A stretch of DNA of 64,000 nucleotides, taken from NCBI GenBank assembly GCA_963781895.1, contig CAWAIM010000008.1, positions 1-64,000 of the forward strand, given 5' to 3'. This DNA comes from Roseiarcus sp963781895. Its GTDB lineage: Bacteria; Pseudomonadota; Alphaproteobacteria; Rhizobiales; Beijerinckiaceae. A model generated the notes under the pieces. It did not search any database. It saw nothing but the letters and a program-made list of their open reading frames with translations, and was not told the origin of the DNA. The position numbers and the translations under genes are program-made. This document shows positions 29,852-40,698 of this stretch, piece after piece. Position 1 is the first letter of the stretch; every line of letters begins with the position of its first letter.

Positions 29852-32800
29852 GTGCTTGCGATAGGGGCAGGATCGGCGGGACGCGCAGCTGGGCTTCTCG
29901 CTTCGACGAGCCTTGTGGCGCTCGTCTTTTCTTCGAGCGCGGCCTTTTCCAGTTGCACGTTCAATAGCACCATCCTTCCTGATTCCCACGTTCTCGCCCT
30001 TTCCGGAGACAGTTGCTTTGTCTCCGGGACCTACTCGACGACGACAAGCGGCCTGATCGCGGGGCGGGCGTCGGGCGGCGTCATCTTCGGGACGTTTAAC
30101 GGAGACGGCTACGTAGGCTCGGTTTCGTTCTCGACCTCCGCCAGCTTCACCCCCGCGTTGCAAGCCGACACGGGCGGATCCATCAACCTCGACCCTGGAC
30201 CCAACACCGCGACGGTGACGACCTCAGGCGACAACTCGGTTGGCATCCTCGTCACCGGCGCAAATTCGACCTTCACGGCGTTGGGCGTCGACGTGACGAC
30301 CGGCGCCGTCGTCGATGGCGCAATAACGGGAGCGAACTCCGTTGGACTCCTGGCCGTGAACGGAGGAACGGCCACATTCACCGGCGGGTCGATCACCACT
30401 ATCGGGACCAACGCTCCCGCCGTCCTTTCTCAGGCCGGCGAAGGCGGCGCCAGCATCACGCTCAATGGAGGGACCACGATCCTGACGTTCGGCAGGGTTC
30501 GGCCGGCGTGGCGGCGAACGGCTCGGGCGCGTCGCTGACCGCGACCGGGATCGGCGTCAAGACCCACGGCGTCGGTGCGTTCGGCGCACCAATGGCGACG
30601 GTCCAACGAGGCCGGCGGCGCGATGACGCTGACGGACGCGACCATCGTCACATCCGGTCAGGACGCGCACGCGGTGGTCGTCAGCGGCGCCGGCTCAGTG
30701 ACCAATCTCGGCGACGGGAACGTCCTGACCACCCAGGGCGACGGCGCGATCGGAATTTACGCAACGGCCGGCGGGGTCGTCACGGGGACCGGACTGACCA
30801 CGGTCTCGACTTCGGGAACGAATTCGGAAGCGACGGGTCTCAGCGCCTACGGCGTCAACGCGGACGGCTCGGGATCGCAGATCAATCTCTCAGGCGCGAC
30901 GATCACGACCTCCGGGCAAGGCGCGGTCGGCCTCTACGCCAGCGACGCCGCCGACTCCGGCAAAGGCGGGGCGATCACAGTTTCCGGTCCCCTCTCGGTC
31001 ACGACCGGGACGGCGCCTTTTGCCTACGGCGCGTGGGCGCAGAGCCCGGGGTCGACGATCGCCCTCAATGGCCCGAGCACGTTTACCATCAACGGCGGCG
31101 CCTACGCGCTCTACGCCACCCAGGGCGGCTCGATCTCGAGCGGCAGACATTCTGGGGATCACCATCAACGGCGACAACGCGGGCGGCGTGGAAGTCAACG
31201 ACGCCGGCAGTTCGGCGACGCTGAAAGGCGCGACGACGATCGCCCTGAATGGGAGCGCGGACGCCGGCCTGTTCGCGGCGGCGGGGGGCGCGATATCCGT
31301 TCAGGGCCCGACGACGATCAGCGTTTCGGGCGCGAATTCCGTCGGCGTCGCAGCGTTCTCGAGCGCCGTCACCGCGTCCGGCCCGTTGAATGTCACGAGC
31401 TCACAGATTTCCAGCCCCGCGTTCACGCTCAGCGGCGCCTCTCCGACCATCGCCGCCACGGGCGGGGGAACCGTCTCCACCGTCGGAAACGCGATCGAAT
31501 TCATCAACGCGTCGAACGCCGTCGCCACCTTCGACAATTTCAACTTCGAAAACAAGTCCGGCGATCTGATCCTCGCCGATCCGTCATTCGCGACGATCAA
31601 TTTCAATAGCGCCATCGCCAACGCCGGCGACCAACAACCTCCTCGCCTCGACCGCCGGCAGCAATGTCACGCTCAACGCGAGCGCCTCCACATTGACGGG
31701 GGCGATCTTCACCGACGCGACGTCGACTTCCAACGTCAACCTTATGAACGGGGCGGCGTGGAATATGACGGGGCCGTCAACGGTCTCGACCCTGAGCGTC
31801 TTCAACAGCGCGGTCGTGTTCGCTCCGCCGGGCGCCGGCGGCGCCTTCAAGACGCTGACGGTCGGCAACTATGTCGGTTCCGGCGCCAACGTGACCCTCA
31901 ACGCCTTTCTCAGCGGGTCCGATTCAAAATCGGATCAGATCATCATCAACGGCGGAACCGCGACGGGCTCGACGTCGCTGACGATTCGCAACGTCGGCGG
32001 CCTCGGCGGGCAGACGACGGGCGCCGGCATACCGATTATCGTCGCGACCAATGGCGGAACGATTGCCTCCAACGCCTTCGCGCTCGCCAACCCGCCAGTC
32101 GTCGGCGGCTACCGTTACACGCTCGACGAATCCAGTCAGGCCTATTATCTCGTCTCGTCGCCGACCTCGACGGTTTCGGACATCGCGAACTCGCTCAACA
32201 ATCTGGCGAGGGCGCAACAAAGCCAGATCATCACCAACCGGGTGCTCACCTCGATCCTGCTCGGGGCGACCGAGCAGATCAATTGTTCGAATTGCAGCTC
32301 GGGCTTCGGCGCCATCGGTTCATACGCGCTCGGCGCGCACGGGCGATGGAGTTCTCAGCGATCGGCTGACCTTCATGGGCGGCTTTTCCTACAATGAATA
32401 TTCGGCCGCGGGCGTAACCGTCGCCAACGCTCCCATCTTCGCCGGTTCGCTGGTTTATGACCTCGTCGATTGGGGGCGCAGCCGGCCGTTCTTCGAAATC
32501 GGCGGCGGCGTGACGCCGTACGAGCAGGTTTCCTATAACCGCTACTATGCGAACGGCCTGACGAACGGCTTTGGCAGTTCGACGGCGACCGATCGAAACG
32601 CGGCCATATTCGGACGCGTCGGATGGGTCGCGCGCCTGACGCCGATCGACGAAGCGGCGGTCTACACCGACTTGAGCCGCAACTGGATGCAGACGGGCGG
32701 GTTCACCGAGGCGACGAGCCCGCTGAACCCCTACCCCGCGAGCGTCGCAAACGGCCTCGACACGCTCAATATCGCCAGGATAGGCGCGCAATATACGCAT

Positions 32801-33067
32801 CTCTTCGCCGGCAATTTCGAGGTCAACGTCAGCGGCGCGGTCGCCTACGGGTTCGGAGCGGGACTTGGGTCTCTGGCGAGCGTCATCGACTTCGGGACGG
32901 TCGCCCCCTACCCGATCGCGAACTCGGGCTGGTTCGAGTACGGCGCCCGCATCGGCTATCGAGTCAACCAGCGCATGATCATCGACGCTTTCGCTATCGG
33001 CACCCTCGGAAGCGAGCCCGCCGGAAACACCATCCACGGCGGCCTTGGCCTGCGATACCTATTCTAA
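29852..33067 (+). CDS. large autotransporter with beta-barrel domain (several frameshifts)
   Basis: Type V secreted surface protein. A long Thr/Ser/Gly/Ala-rich passenger of repeated beta-strand turns (for example TVTTSGDNSVGILVTGANST and ITTSGQGAVGLYASDAAD) is followed from about 32380 by an autotransporter barrel: RLTFMGGFSYNEYSAAGVTV, FEIGGGVTPYEQVSYNRYYA and the last strand GNTIHGGLGLRYLF with terminal Phe. GTG 29852 is chosen because GGAGGGG sits five bases upstream and a signal-like segment (LLASTSLVALVFSSSAAFSS) follows. The frame changes about six times (near 30490, 30600, 31140, 31630 and 32345); most fit single extra bases. Probable adhesin or surface shield. Confidence 0.87.
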
Positions 33068-33133
33068 ACGGACCTGCGCCGCCCGCCGGGCCCGGTCGCG
33101 ATCGTCCCCGCCGTCACCAGGCGCGCGGGAGCG

Positions 33134-35389
33134 TCATTTCTCATCGAGAGCAATCATCGGCGACCAGGCGTCGGAGAGATCATGCGCGGCCAGTTCGGCG
33201 AAGCGCTCTTGGTAGAAGTAATAAAGGCCACGAATCTCGAGCGGCGCGAATTTCCCCGCGTCCGCCGCCATATGCATGGCGTCGGCGAACCTGCGCGACC
33301 TGTACGCCGCCAAGATTTCCTCGTGCCGCGCAAGCAGGCTCTTGAATTCCTCGGTGGAGGCGTATTCCGCGCTGCCGGCCAATGCATAGACTGGCACGGA
33401 GCGCGTCTTGTTCTTCAATTGAACCTTATCGATTTCGAGCCATGCGAATTCTCGAGCTTCCTCACGCGTGGCGGCGCTGGCGACGATATCGACGCCAAAA
33501 AACTTTGAAGAGCCTTCGAGCCTGGAGGCGACGTTCACTTCGTCGCCGATCGCGGAATAATCAAAACGAAGCGTCGACCCCAGATTGCCGACGCAGCATT
33601 CTCCAGTGTTCAAGCCGATGCCGAATTTGACCGGGCGAAACTCCTCGCCGGCTTGTTCGGCCCGCTTTCGCCATTGAATGTTGAGATCGGCGAGCGTTTC
33701 GCGCATTTCCAGCGCGGCGCGGACCGCGTGAACCCCATGGGCGGGATCGTCGAGCGGCGCGTTCCAGAACGCCATGATCGCGTCGCCCATGTATTTGTCG
33801 ACGGTGCCCATCTCCTTCAGCACGACATTGGTCATCGGCGTCAAATACTCGTTGAGGAATTTCGTCAGTTCGACCGCCGAAAAGCCTTCGGAAAGCGTGG
33901 TGAACGAACGCAAATCGCAGAACATCAGCGTCAGGTCGCGCTGCAGCCCGCCAAGCTGCAAATTCTCCGGATGCTCCGCCAGCCGCGCGACGACAGCGGG
34001 GGAGACGAACCGCCCAAACGCCGATCGGATTTCATTCACCTGCTGCCGCTTCTGACCGTAGAGCTGCCCGACGGCCGCAAGAAATACGAATCCGGATGAA
34101 AGACTGGGGACCACGGGGTCCAGCAGCACGCCATGCTGGGTGAACGCAATCCAGCTCACATAAATCATCGCCCCGGTCGCGACGAAACCGAGAAGAGCGG
34201 TCCATAGGATCGGCATGAGCGGCGCGATCGCGACCAATCCCAGGGACAGCAATGCGCCTGTCACCAGTTCCGCGCCCGGGGCCCAGTCGGGCCGCAGCAG
34301 CGTCACGCCGCTGAGGATCTGCTCGATCAATTGCGCATGCGCTTCCACCCCTGGCGTCGACGGATTGAGCGGCGTCGCGACCATATCCGACAGCAGCGAG
34401 GCGCTCGCGCCGACGAGGACGATCTTGCCGGCAAGATCGGAAAGGTCGGCGCCGGGACTGAGTATCTTCCAGACGGGAATCGACCGGCGCGGGTCGGACT
34501 TTGCAAACCAGACGCGCAGATCGCTGGCGGGCTGGGTCGGGATCACGAGGTCGCCGACCTTGATCGCCGCGACGCCGGCGCCCTCGCTCAACGACGCTTT
34601 CCCGTATGCGTTGGCGGACTTCACCAGATAGCTCGAAGCGCCCTGAGCGACCCGCAAGGTCTCGATCGCGAGGCTCGGCTCGACCTGCCCGTTGACGTCG
34701 AGAAGCAATGGAACCCGACGAACGATCCGATCGTTGTCGGGCAGCCAGTTCATGAAGCCGAGCCCCGCCGCGCTTTCCGTCAGGGCGGGCAACGGCCAAA
34801 GGGCTTCGCTCAGATGGTGAAGATAGGGCGCGGGGCTGTCGCCGACAAACGCAAAGCCGGCCTTTGCGGGGATCTTGCTCCTTGGCCCGTTGCTTGCGTT
34901 GGTGAAATAACTGCCGAGAACGACGGGGCGATCGGCGATCGCGCGGGCGAATGCAAGATCGCCGTCGGCGCCGTCCTCGCAGCGCGCGTCCGGATTGGCG
35001 CCCTTGGCGTCGGGCGCCGCGCAATTCGCATCGCCCGGACCTGAGTCATCCTTCTCGGAAAAAAGCACGTCGAAACCGACCGCGGCGACATGGGCCTTCA
35101 TCAAGGCGTCGACGATCTCCGCCATGGTCTGGCGCGGCCAAGGCCACCGGCCGATCCGACGGATGGATTCGTCGTCGATGTCGACAATGCGAACCGGTTG
35201 ATCGAAATTATAGGGTCTCGGCCACCAACGCTGGTATTGATCGAAGACAAGATTTTGCAAATTCGCACGCAACGGCGCCGACGACGATCCGACACCCAGC
35301 GCCAAGACGTAAGCGCAGATGACCACCAGAATATATGCCCGCAACTCCCGCCATTTGTGCAACCTTGACTTTATCGACCGCAATTTCAT
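33134..35389 (-). CDS. CHASE2-domain adenylate/guanylate cyclase
   Basis: Membrane sensor cyclase of about 751 residues making cAMP or cGMP. Order: one N-terminal membrane helix (AYILVVICAYVLALGVGSS), periplasmic CHASE2 domain (PVRIVDIDDESIRRIGRWPW; FDVLFSE; IVLVGASASLLSDMVATPLN), three membrane helices (about residues 385-455), then a class III cyclase domain with LTLMFCDLRSFTTLSEGFSA (metal Asp), VDKYMGDAIMAFWNAP and FDYSAIGDEVNVASRLEGSS. Start ATG 35389 (MKLRSIK) has GAGG upstream. It is convergent with the autotransporter. FecR-CHASE2 cyclase neighbourhoods are common, suggesting the cyclase reads envelope state. Confidence 0.93.
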   Translation of the reverse strand: MKLRSIKSRLHKWRELRAYILVVICAYVLALGVGSSSAPLRANLQNLVFDQYQRWWPRPYNFDQPVRIVDIDDESIRRIGRWPWPRQTMAEIVDALMKAHVAAVGFDVLFSEKDDSGPGDANCAAPDAKGANPDARCEDGADGDLAFARAIADRPVVLGSYFTNASNGPRSKIPAKAGFAFVGDSPAPYLHHLSEALWPLPALTESAAGLGFMNWLPDNDRIVRRVPLLLDVNGQVEPSLAIETLRVAQGASSYLVKSANAYGKASLSEGAGVAAIKVGDLVIPTQPASDLRVWFAKSDPRRSIPVWKILSPGADLSDLAGKIVLVGASASLLSDMVATPLNPSTPGVEAHAQLIEQILSGVTLLRPDWAPGAELVTGALLSLGLVAIAPLMPILWTALLGFVATGAMIYVSWIAFTQHGVLLDPVVPSLSSGFVFLAAVGQLYGQKRQQVNEIRSAFGRFVSPAVVARLAEHPENLQLGGLQRDLTLMFCDLRSFTTLSEGFSAVELTKFLNEYLTPMTNVVLKEMGTVDKYMGDAIMAFWNAPLDDPAHGVHAVRAALEMRETLADLNIQWRKRAEQAGEEFRPVKFGIGLNTGECCVGNLGSTLRFDYSAIGDEVNVASRLEGSSKFFGVDIVASAATREEAREFAWLEIDKVQLKNKTRSVPVYALAGSAEYASTEEFKSLLARHEEILAAYRSRRFADAMHMAADAGKFAPLEIRGLYYFYQERFAELAAHDLSDAWSPMIALDEK

Positions 35390-35573
35390 CAGACCGACCA
35401 CCTCACGCCACGACGATCGCAATTATGAACAATGCGCCGCGAAGAATAATCGTATCCGATCACGCTGCAAACTCAACGGCCGACATCCAGTACATAACGG
35501 AAGCGGCGCGCGGGCTCCAGTGAATTTTGCCGAATTCTGCTTCAATGTCTCCCAATCGACCCGTTCCACGTCT

Positions 35574-36273
35574 TCAAATCAACCGCATTCCCTTGAGCGA
35601 GGCGTGGCCGTCTCGGCCGACGATAATGTGATCATGCACGGCTGACGCCCAAGGGCTTGCCGATCGCCATGATATCCAGCGTCATTTTGACGTCTTGCGT
35701 CGATGGCGCCGGGTCGCCCGAGGGGTGATTGTGAACGAGCACGAGCGCCGTCGCCGACAATTCCAACGCGCGACGCATGACCTCGCGCGGATAGACCGGC
35801 GTGTGGTCGACAGTGCCGGTTCCTTGAACCTCGTCGGCGATCAAGCCGTTTTTCTTGTCGAGAAACAGGACCCGAAAGATTTCGCGGCCCTCGAAGGCCA
35901 TCGACGTGCGGCAATAGTCGACGACCTCGCTCCAGGAGCCCATCGGCAGACGTTTCTTCACCGCGCCCCTGGCCAGGCGCTGCGCGGCGGCGGAAACCAG
36001 CCCGAATTCCGCAATCGCGCCGGCGGACATGCCCTCGACTTCCGCCAATCTCCGCGGGTCCGCCGCGACCGCCTCGGCAAACGATCCGAAGCGGGCGATC
36101 AGCGCCTTGGCGAGCGGCTTGACGTCGCGGCGGGGTATCGCGCGAAAGAGCACGAGTTCGAGAACTTCATAGTCAGCGAGCGCCGCGGCGCCGACTTCGC
36201 GCAGACGCGCGCGCAGCCGCTCGCGATGCCCATGATAGTGAGGAGCATCGCCCTCGGCGGCTTTCGGCTTCAT
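35574..36273 (-). CDS. radC: RadC family JAB/MPN-domain protein (frameshift near its end)
   Basis: RadC-type protein with the JAMM metalloprotease-like motif VLVHNHPSGDPAPSTQD. Its cellular role is unsettled despite the old DNA-repair name. The N-terminal UPF0758 region is HRERLRARLREVGAAALADY, YEVLELVLFRAIPRRDVKPL. The frame stops at 35632 after KPLGVSRA. Deleting one base near 35643 restores the normal end VHDHIIVGRDGHASLKGMRL and stop at 35574, so I set the end there. Its start overlaps the end of map (ATGA). Confidence 0.9.
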
Positions 36274-37104
36274 CGGATCGGGGCGCGGTCGGCGCCCGTG
36301 GGCGAGAGGGTGAAGATTTCATAACCCGTCTCGGTCACCGCGACGGTGTGCTCGAACTGGGCCGACAGCGATCGGTCCCGGGTCACGGCGGTCCAGCCGT
36401 CCGACAGGATTTTCACGCCGTATCCGCCGAGATTGATCATCGGCTCGACCGTGAAGAACATGCCGGGGCGCAGCAGCACCCCTTCTCCCTTTCGGCCCAC
36501 GTGCAGGATGTTCGGTTCGTCGTGGAACAACCGCCCCAGACCGTGGCCGCAGAAGTCGCGCACGACCGAACAGCGCTCGCCCTCGGCGTAGGACTGGATC
36601 GCGAAGCCGATGTCGCCCGTGGTCGCGCCGGGCTTGATCGCCTCGATCCCGCGCATCATCGCCTCATAGGTCACGTCGATCAGCCGTTGGGCGCGTCGGG
36701 GCGCTTCCCCGGCGACGAACATGCGGCTCGCGTCGCCGTGCCAACCGTCGACGATCAGGGTCACGTCGATGTTGACAATGTCGCCGTCGCGCAATGGTTT
36801 CTGGTCCGGAATGCCGTGGCAGACGACATGGTTGATCGAGGTGCAGATCGACTTGCGATAGCCGCGATAATTCAGCGGCGCCGGATAGGCATGGTGGTCG
36901 CGCGCGAATTCGAATATGAACCGGTCGAGACTCGCCGTCGTCACCCCCGGCTTGACGAGCGGACCGATGAGATCGAGCGCCTCCGCGGTCAGCGCGCCCG
37001 CCTTGCGCATGGCGGCGAAATCCTCCGGCCCATGCAGCCGAATTTGCCCGATGGCGGCGCGAGACCTTTTCCCCCGCATGCACGAATGTCGTCGATGTGG
37101 TCAC
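36270..37104 (-). CDS. map: methionine aminopeptidase, type I (frameshift in the leader)
   Basis: Removes the initiator Met from new proteins. The five metal ligands sit in family blocks: IVNIDVTLIVDGWHGDASRM (two Asp), GHGLGRLFHDEPNILH (His), MFFTVEPMINLG (Glu) and SAQFEHTVAVTETG (Glu). I place the start at GTG 37104, which has AAGGAA upstream and gives MTTSTTFVHAGEKVSR; one extra C near 37060 must then be removed to reach AIGQIRLHGPEDFAAMRKAG. Without that correction the frame opens at ATG 37079 with no ribosome site. Confidence 0.92.
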
Positions 37105-37231
37105 CGGGGTTCCTTTGCCGGACGAATTCGCAGAGACTACAAATATGCTCCGCGCCGCTGATAAGACAAGGCGTTGTCCCGGGGCGGGAGGAATTTCGCC
37201 GCCGCGCGGGCGTTTGACGGAGACTTTCAGC

Positions 37232-37984
37232 ATGAGCGGACAGAAGACCGTGACCGCCGCCGTCCTCGTGATCGGCGACGAAATCCTGTCCGGCCGCACC
37301 AAAGAGCGAAATATCGGCTATATCGCGGAATATCTCGCGCGGATCGGCGTCGACGTCCGCGAAGCGCGCGTGGTGCCCGACGTGGCGGACGAAATCGTCG
37401 CGGCGGTCAACGCGCTGAGGGCGCGGTACGACTACGTCGTGACGACGGGCGGCATTGGCCCGACGCATGACGACATCACGGCCGACGCCATCGCCCGGGC
37501 GTTCGGCGTCACGATCGACGAAGACCCGCGGGCGCTCGCGGTCATGATGGAGCGCTACCTGCCGGCCGACCTCACCGCGGCGCGGCGGCGAATGGCGCGC
37601 ATCCCGGCCGGCGCCGACCTGATCGACAATCCGATTTCGAAGGCGCCGGGGTTTCGCATCGGCAATGTGATCGTGCTCGCCGGGGTGCCCGCGGTCATGC
37701 AGGCGATGCTCGATTTCGCCGCCAAGACCATGAGCACCGGTTCGGTCATGCTGGTCGAGGTCGTCTCCGCGGACAGCATTCCCGAGGGCCGCTACGGCGA
37801 CGCCCTCGGCGCGATCGCCGCCGCCCATCCGGAGGTGGCGATCGGCTCCTATCCGGCCTTCAAGGACGGGCGCTTCAACAACCAGATCGTGGTCAGGGGC
37901 AAGGACGAAGGCGCGGTCGCCGGCGCGCGCCGGGCGATCGAGGCCATGGTGGCCGCGCTCAGAGGCGACGGCAAGCCGCTTTGA
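37232..37984 (+). CDS. CinA-type MoaB/MogA-domain protein
   Basis: Competence/damage-inducible protein A family, 250 residues, made only of the molybdopterin-binding-like domain without the C-terminal nicotinamide deamidase half. Motifs: AAVLVIGDEILSGRTKERNI, VVTTGGIGPTHDDITADAIA, and NPISKAPGFRIGNVIVLAGV. This single-domain form is common in alphaproteobacteria; its substrate there is not established, though the fold hydrolyses ADP-ribose in other CinA proteins. ATG 37232 is the family start. Confidence 0.9.
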   Translation: MSGQKTVTAAVLVIGDEILSGRTKERNIGYIAEYLARIGVDVREARVVPDVADEIVAAVNALRARYDYVVTTGGIGPTHDDITADAIARAFGVTIDEDPRALAVMMERYLPADLTAARRRMARIPAGADLIDNPISKAPGFRIGNVIVLAGVPAVMQAMLDFAAKTMSTGSVMLVEVVSADSIPEGRYGDALGAIAAAHPEVAIGSYPAFKDGRFNNQIVVRGKDEGAVAGARRAIEAMVAALRGDGKPL

Positions 37985-38117
37985 GGCGGCGGCCCGCGCG
38001 CGGCCGCGCTCCCGGGCGCCGCCGCCGCGGCCAAAAGATGTTGATCGGCCGCGCCGGCGCTCGCGCCGCCCCGCGCGGCTTGATAGAGAGACGTCGTTTC
38101 CACGCCAAGGAGCCGCC

Positions 38118-38612
38118 GTGACAGCCCCCCGCGACAAGGCCTTTCCGGTTTCATGGGATCAGTTCCATCGCGATGCGCGCGCGCTCGCCTGGCGTCTGGC
38201 CGGCGCCGGCCCCTTCGACGCCATCGTCGCGATCACCCGCGGCGGGCTGGTCCCGGCCGCGATCGTGGCGCGCGAACTCGAGGTCAGGGTGATCGAGACG
38301 GTCAGCATCGCCTCCTATCACGACTACAAGAACCAGGGCGGGCTCAAGGTCCTCAAGACGATCGCCCCGGAGGTCGCCAGGCTGAACGAGGGGGCGAGGA
38401 TCCTGATCGTCGACGATCTGGTCGACACCGGCGCCACCGCCAAGGTGGTGCGCGAAATGCTGCCCAGGGCGCATCTCGCCACCGTCTACGCCAAGCCGCT
38501 CGGCCGGCCGCTGGTCGACACGTTCGTCACCGAAGTGTCGCAGGACACCTGGATCTACTTCCCCTGGGACATGGGCCTCGCCTTCCAGCCGCCGATCGCC
38601 GGACCGGGCTGA
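38118..38612 (+). CDS. gpt: xanthine(-guanine) phosphoribosyltransferase
   Basis: Purine salvage enzyme, cytoplasmic or membrane-associated, converting xanthine/guanine with PRPP to the nucleotide. The PRPP-binding motif is ARILIVDDLVDTGATAKVVR, and PFDAIVAITRGGLVPAAIVA and WIYFPWDMGLAFQPPIAG are typical of the E. coli Gpt type. GTG 38118 has AAGGAG seven bases upstream. Length 164 is slightly longer than E. coli Gpt (152). Confidence 0.92.
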   Translation: MTAPRDKAFPVSWDQFHRDARALAWRLAGAGPFDAIVAITRGGLVPAAIVARELEVRVIETVSIASYHDYKNQGGLKVLKTIAPEVARLNEGARILIVDDLVDTGATAKVVREMLPRAHLATVYAKPLGRPLVDTFVTEVSQDTWIYFPWDMGLAFQPPIAGPG

Positions 38613-38964
38613 GGCTGAAGCGCGCGCGCCGGTCGCCGCCCGGCGATTCGGCGTTCGGGCTTTTACCGCCGCTTTGCCCTCGCCTACTCAATCTTTTCAA
38701 ACACTTGCGCTCCCGTTTACCGCCGCCTGCAAAATCCCCGCTCGGCGGCGCCGGCGTTCAGCGTCGCGGTTGCGCGTCGGGGCTCGCCTCCTGGTTGCGC
38801 CTCGACAGGCGGAATATATTACGTATTATTATAGTATTTATAGGAAGATAGTCGACAGAAGTTTTTTGGACAAGGCCGCCGACGTCGCATTCGGACTTCG
38901 CAAAAGGGCGCGGCTGCGCGTCCGGGTTCAATTCGTCGGCAAAACATGACAGAAACGCCGGCGC
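38613..38964. other. intergenic region upstream of tRNA-Leu
   Basis: No gene recognised. A conspicuous AT-rich tract at about 38812-38850 (ttattatagtatttatagga) is the probable upstream element or promoter for the tRNA gene. Confidence 0.5.
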
Positions 38965-39051
38965 GCGGACGTGGCGAAACCGGTAGACGCAAGGGACTTA
39001 AAATCCCTCGGCCGCAAGGCTGTGCGGGTTCGACTCCCGCCGTCCGCACCA
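38965..39051 (+). tRNA. tRNA-Leu, anticodon TAA
   Basis: Acceptor arms gcggacg (38965-38971) and cgtccgc (39041-39047) pair fully, followed by an encoded ACCA. Anticodon stem aggga/tccct encloses loop cttaaaa with anticodon TAA at 38999-39001. The T arm gcgggttcgactcccgc is canonical, and a long variable arm (about 12 bases, tcggccgcaaggctg region) marks a class II leucine tRNA. Confidence 0.97.
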
Positions 39052-39128
39052 TGCAAGCCCGCATTGGGCGAACGCGCGATCCGCGCCCGGCGGCGGCGCG
39101 GCCCCTTGGCCCTGGACCTGACCAACGC

Positions 39129-40204
39129 ATGAACCCTGCTCCCGATTCCCGCCGCCTGACCACGCCGACAGACCTCATCGAGGCGGGCCTCGCCGCGCCG
39201 GAGCGGCTGGCGGAGATGGAGGCGGTCGCCGGGCGCTATGCGGTCGCGCTCACGCCGGCGCTCGCCGGGCTGATCCGGCGCGGCGACCCGGCCGACCCGA
39301 TCGGGCGCCAGTTCATCCCCGACGCTCGCGAACTCGAGCGCGATCCGGCCGAGACCGACGATCCGATCGGCGACGACGCGAGGAGCCCGGTCAAGGGGCT
39401 GGTGCACCGCTATCCCGACCGGGTGCTGATCAAGCTCAACGCGGTGTGCGCCGTCTATTGCCGCTTCTGCTTCCGCCGCGAGCGGATCGGGCCGGGGTCG
39501 GCCTCCCTCAGCGACGGGCGAATTCGCGGCGGCGCTCGACTATGTGCGCGAGCGGCAGGCGATCTGGGAGGTGATCCTGACCGGCGGCGATCCGCTCACG
39601 CTGTCGCCGCGGCGCGTCGCCCGCGACGACCGAGGCGATCGCCGCGATCGATCACGTGAAGATCCTGCGCTGGCACACCCGCCTGCCGGTCGCCGACCCG
39701 GAACGCGTGACCGCGGCCCTGGCGCGCGCGCTTCGCGCGGAGGGCAAGACCGTCGTCGTCGCCGTGCACGCCAACCACCCGCGCGAGCTCACCCCCGCCG
39801 CCCGCGCCGCCTGCCGGCGCCTGATCGAGCACGGGGCGATGCTCGTCTCCCAAAGCGTGTTGCTGAAAGGCGTCAACGACGACGTCGAGACGCTCGAAGC
39901 GCTGATGCGCGCCTTCGTCGAAGCGCGGGTGAAGCCCTATTATCTTCACCACGGCGACCTCGCGCCCGGCGCCTCGCACTGGCGCGTGCCAGTGTCGACG
40001 GGCCAGGAGCTGATGCGTCGCTTGCGCGCGCGCCTCTCGGGCCTGGCGATGCCGACCTACGTGCTCGACATCCCCGGCGGTCACGGCAAGGTCCCGATCG
40101 GCCCACGGTCGATCAGGGCGGACGGCGACGGCAGGCATGTCGTCACCGACCCTCAGGGGATCGAACATCTCTATGCCGATCGGCTCGGCGGCCGGCCGAC
40201 TTGA
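39129..40204 (+). CDS. lysine 2,3-aminomutase-like radical SAM protein (KamA/EpmB family), two frameshifts
   Basis: Radical SAM/PLP enzyme that moves an amino group in lysine; the EpmB branch makes beta-lysine for modification of elongation factor P. The cluster motif is CAVYCRFCFRRERIG. Other blocks: VLIKLNAV, VILTGGDPLTLSPRRV, ILRWHTRLPVADPERV, VSQSVLLKGVNDD and YYLHHGDLAPGASHWRVP. Extra bases near 39520 and 39630 break the frame; deleting one G and one C restores it. Length about 357 fits EpmB rather than clostridial KamA. No efp or epmA is in the window. Confidence 0.9.
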
Positions 40205-40226
40205 GCCGAACGCGGCGTCCTTGGGG

Positions 40227-40430
40227 TCAAGGGCCGACAAACGCGATCGGGGACTGGCCGCCCTCGGACACGTTCGTCAACGCGGTCTGAAACAGCATGG
40301 AGACGCCGACCGCATAGGCGAGCAGAGCGACCAAAAGCGCCGCGCTCTTGAGGGTTGGCAGGCTCGGCACAGGGCGCGGAACAGCCAGAAAGTCGTCACG
40401 CAAATCCGATTGGCTTTGGCTGGCGGTCAT
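40227..40430 (-). CDS. small single-pass membrane protein
   Basis: Hypothetical protein of 67 residues. A hydrophilic N-terminus (MTASQSQSDLRDDFLAVPRP) is followed by one membrane helix (LKSAALLVALLAYAVGVSML). A strong AGGAGAT site lies eight bases before the ATG, which supports real translation. I recognise no family. It faces the radical SAM gene convergently. Confidence 0.6.
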   Translation of the reverse strand: MTASQSQSDLRDDFLAVPRPVPSLPTLKSAALLVALLAYAVGVSMLFQTALTNVSEGGQSPIAFVGP

Positions 40431-40698
40431 GGCGGCATCTCCTCGAAGATCAAGAAACTCGCTTGCGGCGGAATCCAGGCCGCGCCTTGCGCGGTTTACC
40501 TCGGCAATCGCCTAAGGAGAGATAACCATCGCGCTCAACGTTTGACCGTGACCGGCGTCACAGTGTCCTTTCCGGCGCCCGGCGGCTTGCGCGCGTGAGG
40601 CCGCGCGTAAAGCAGGATCGTCGACCTTGCGGCGCGGGCGGCGGCGCTGGCGGATCGCCATGCTCGCGCCCATTCCAGCGCCAGAGGGCCGCATGCCT

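Noticed and set aside
30100..32400. Tandem DNA repeats or CRISPR-like array in the autotransporter passenger
   Set aside because: The recurrence is at protein level (Thr/Ser/Gly turns) with varied spacing; no identical DNA repeats with unique spacers.
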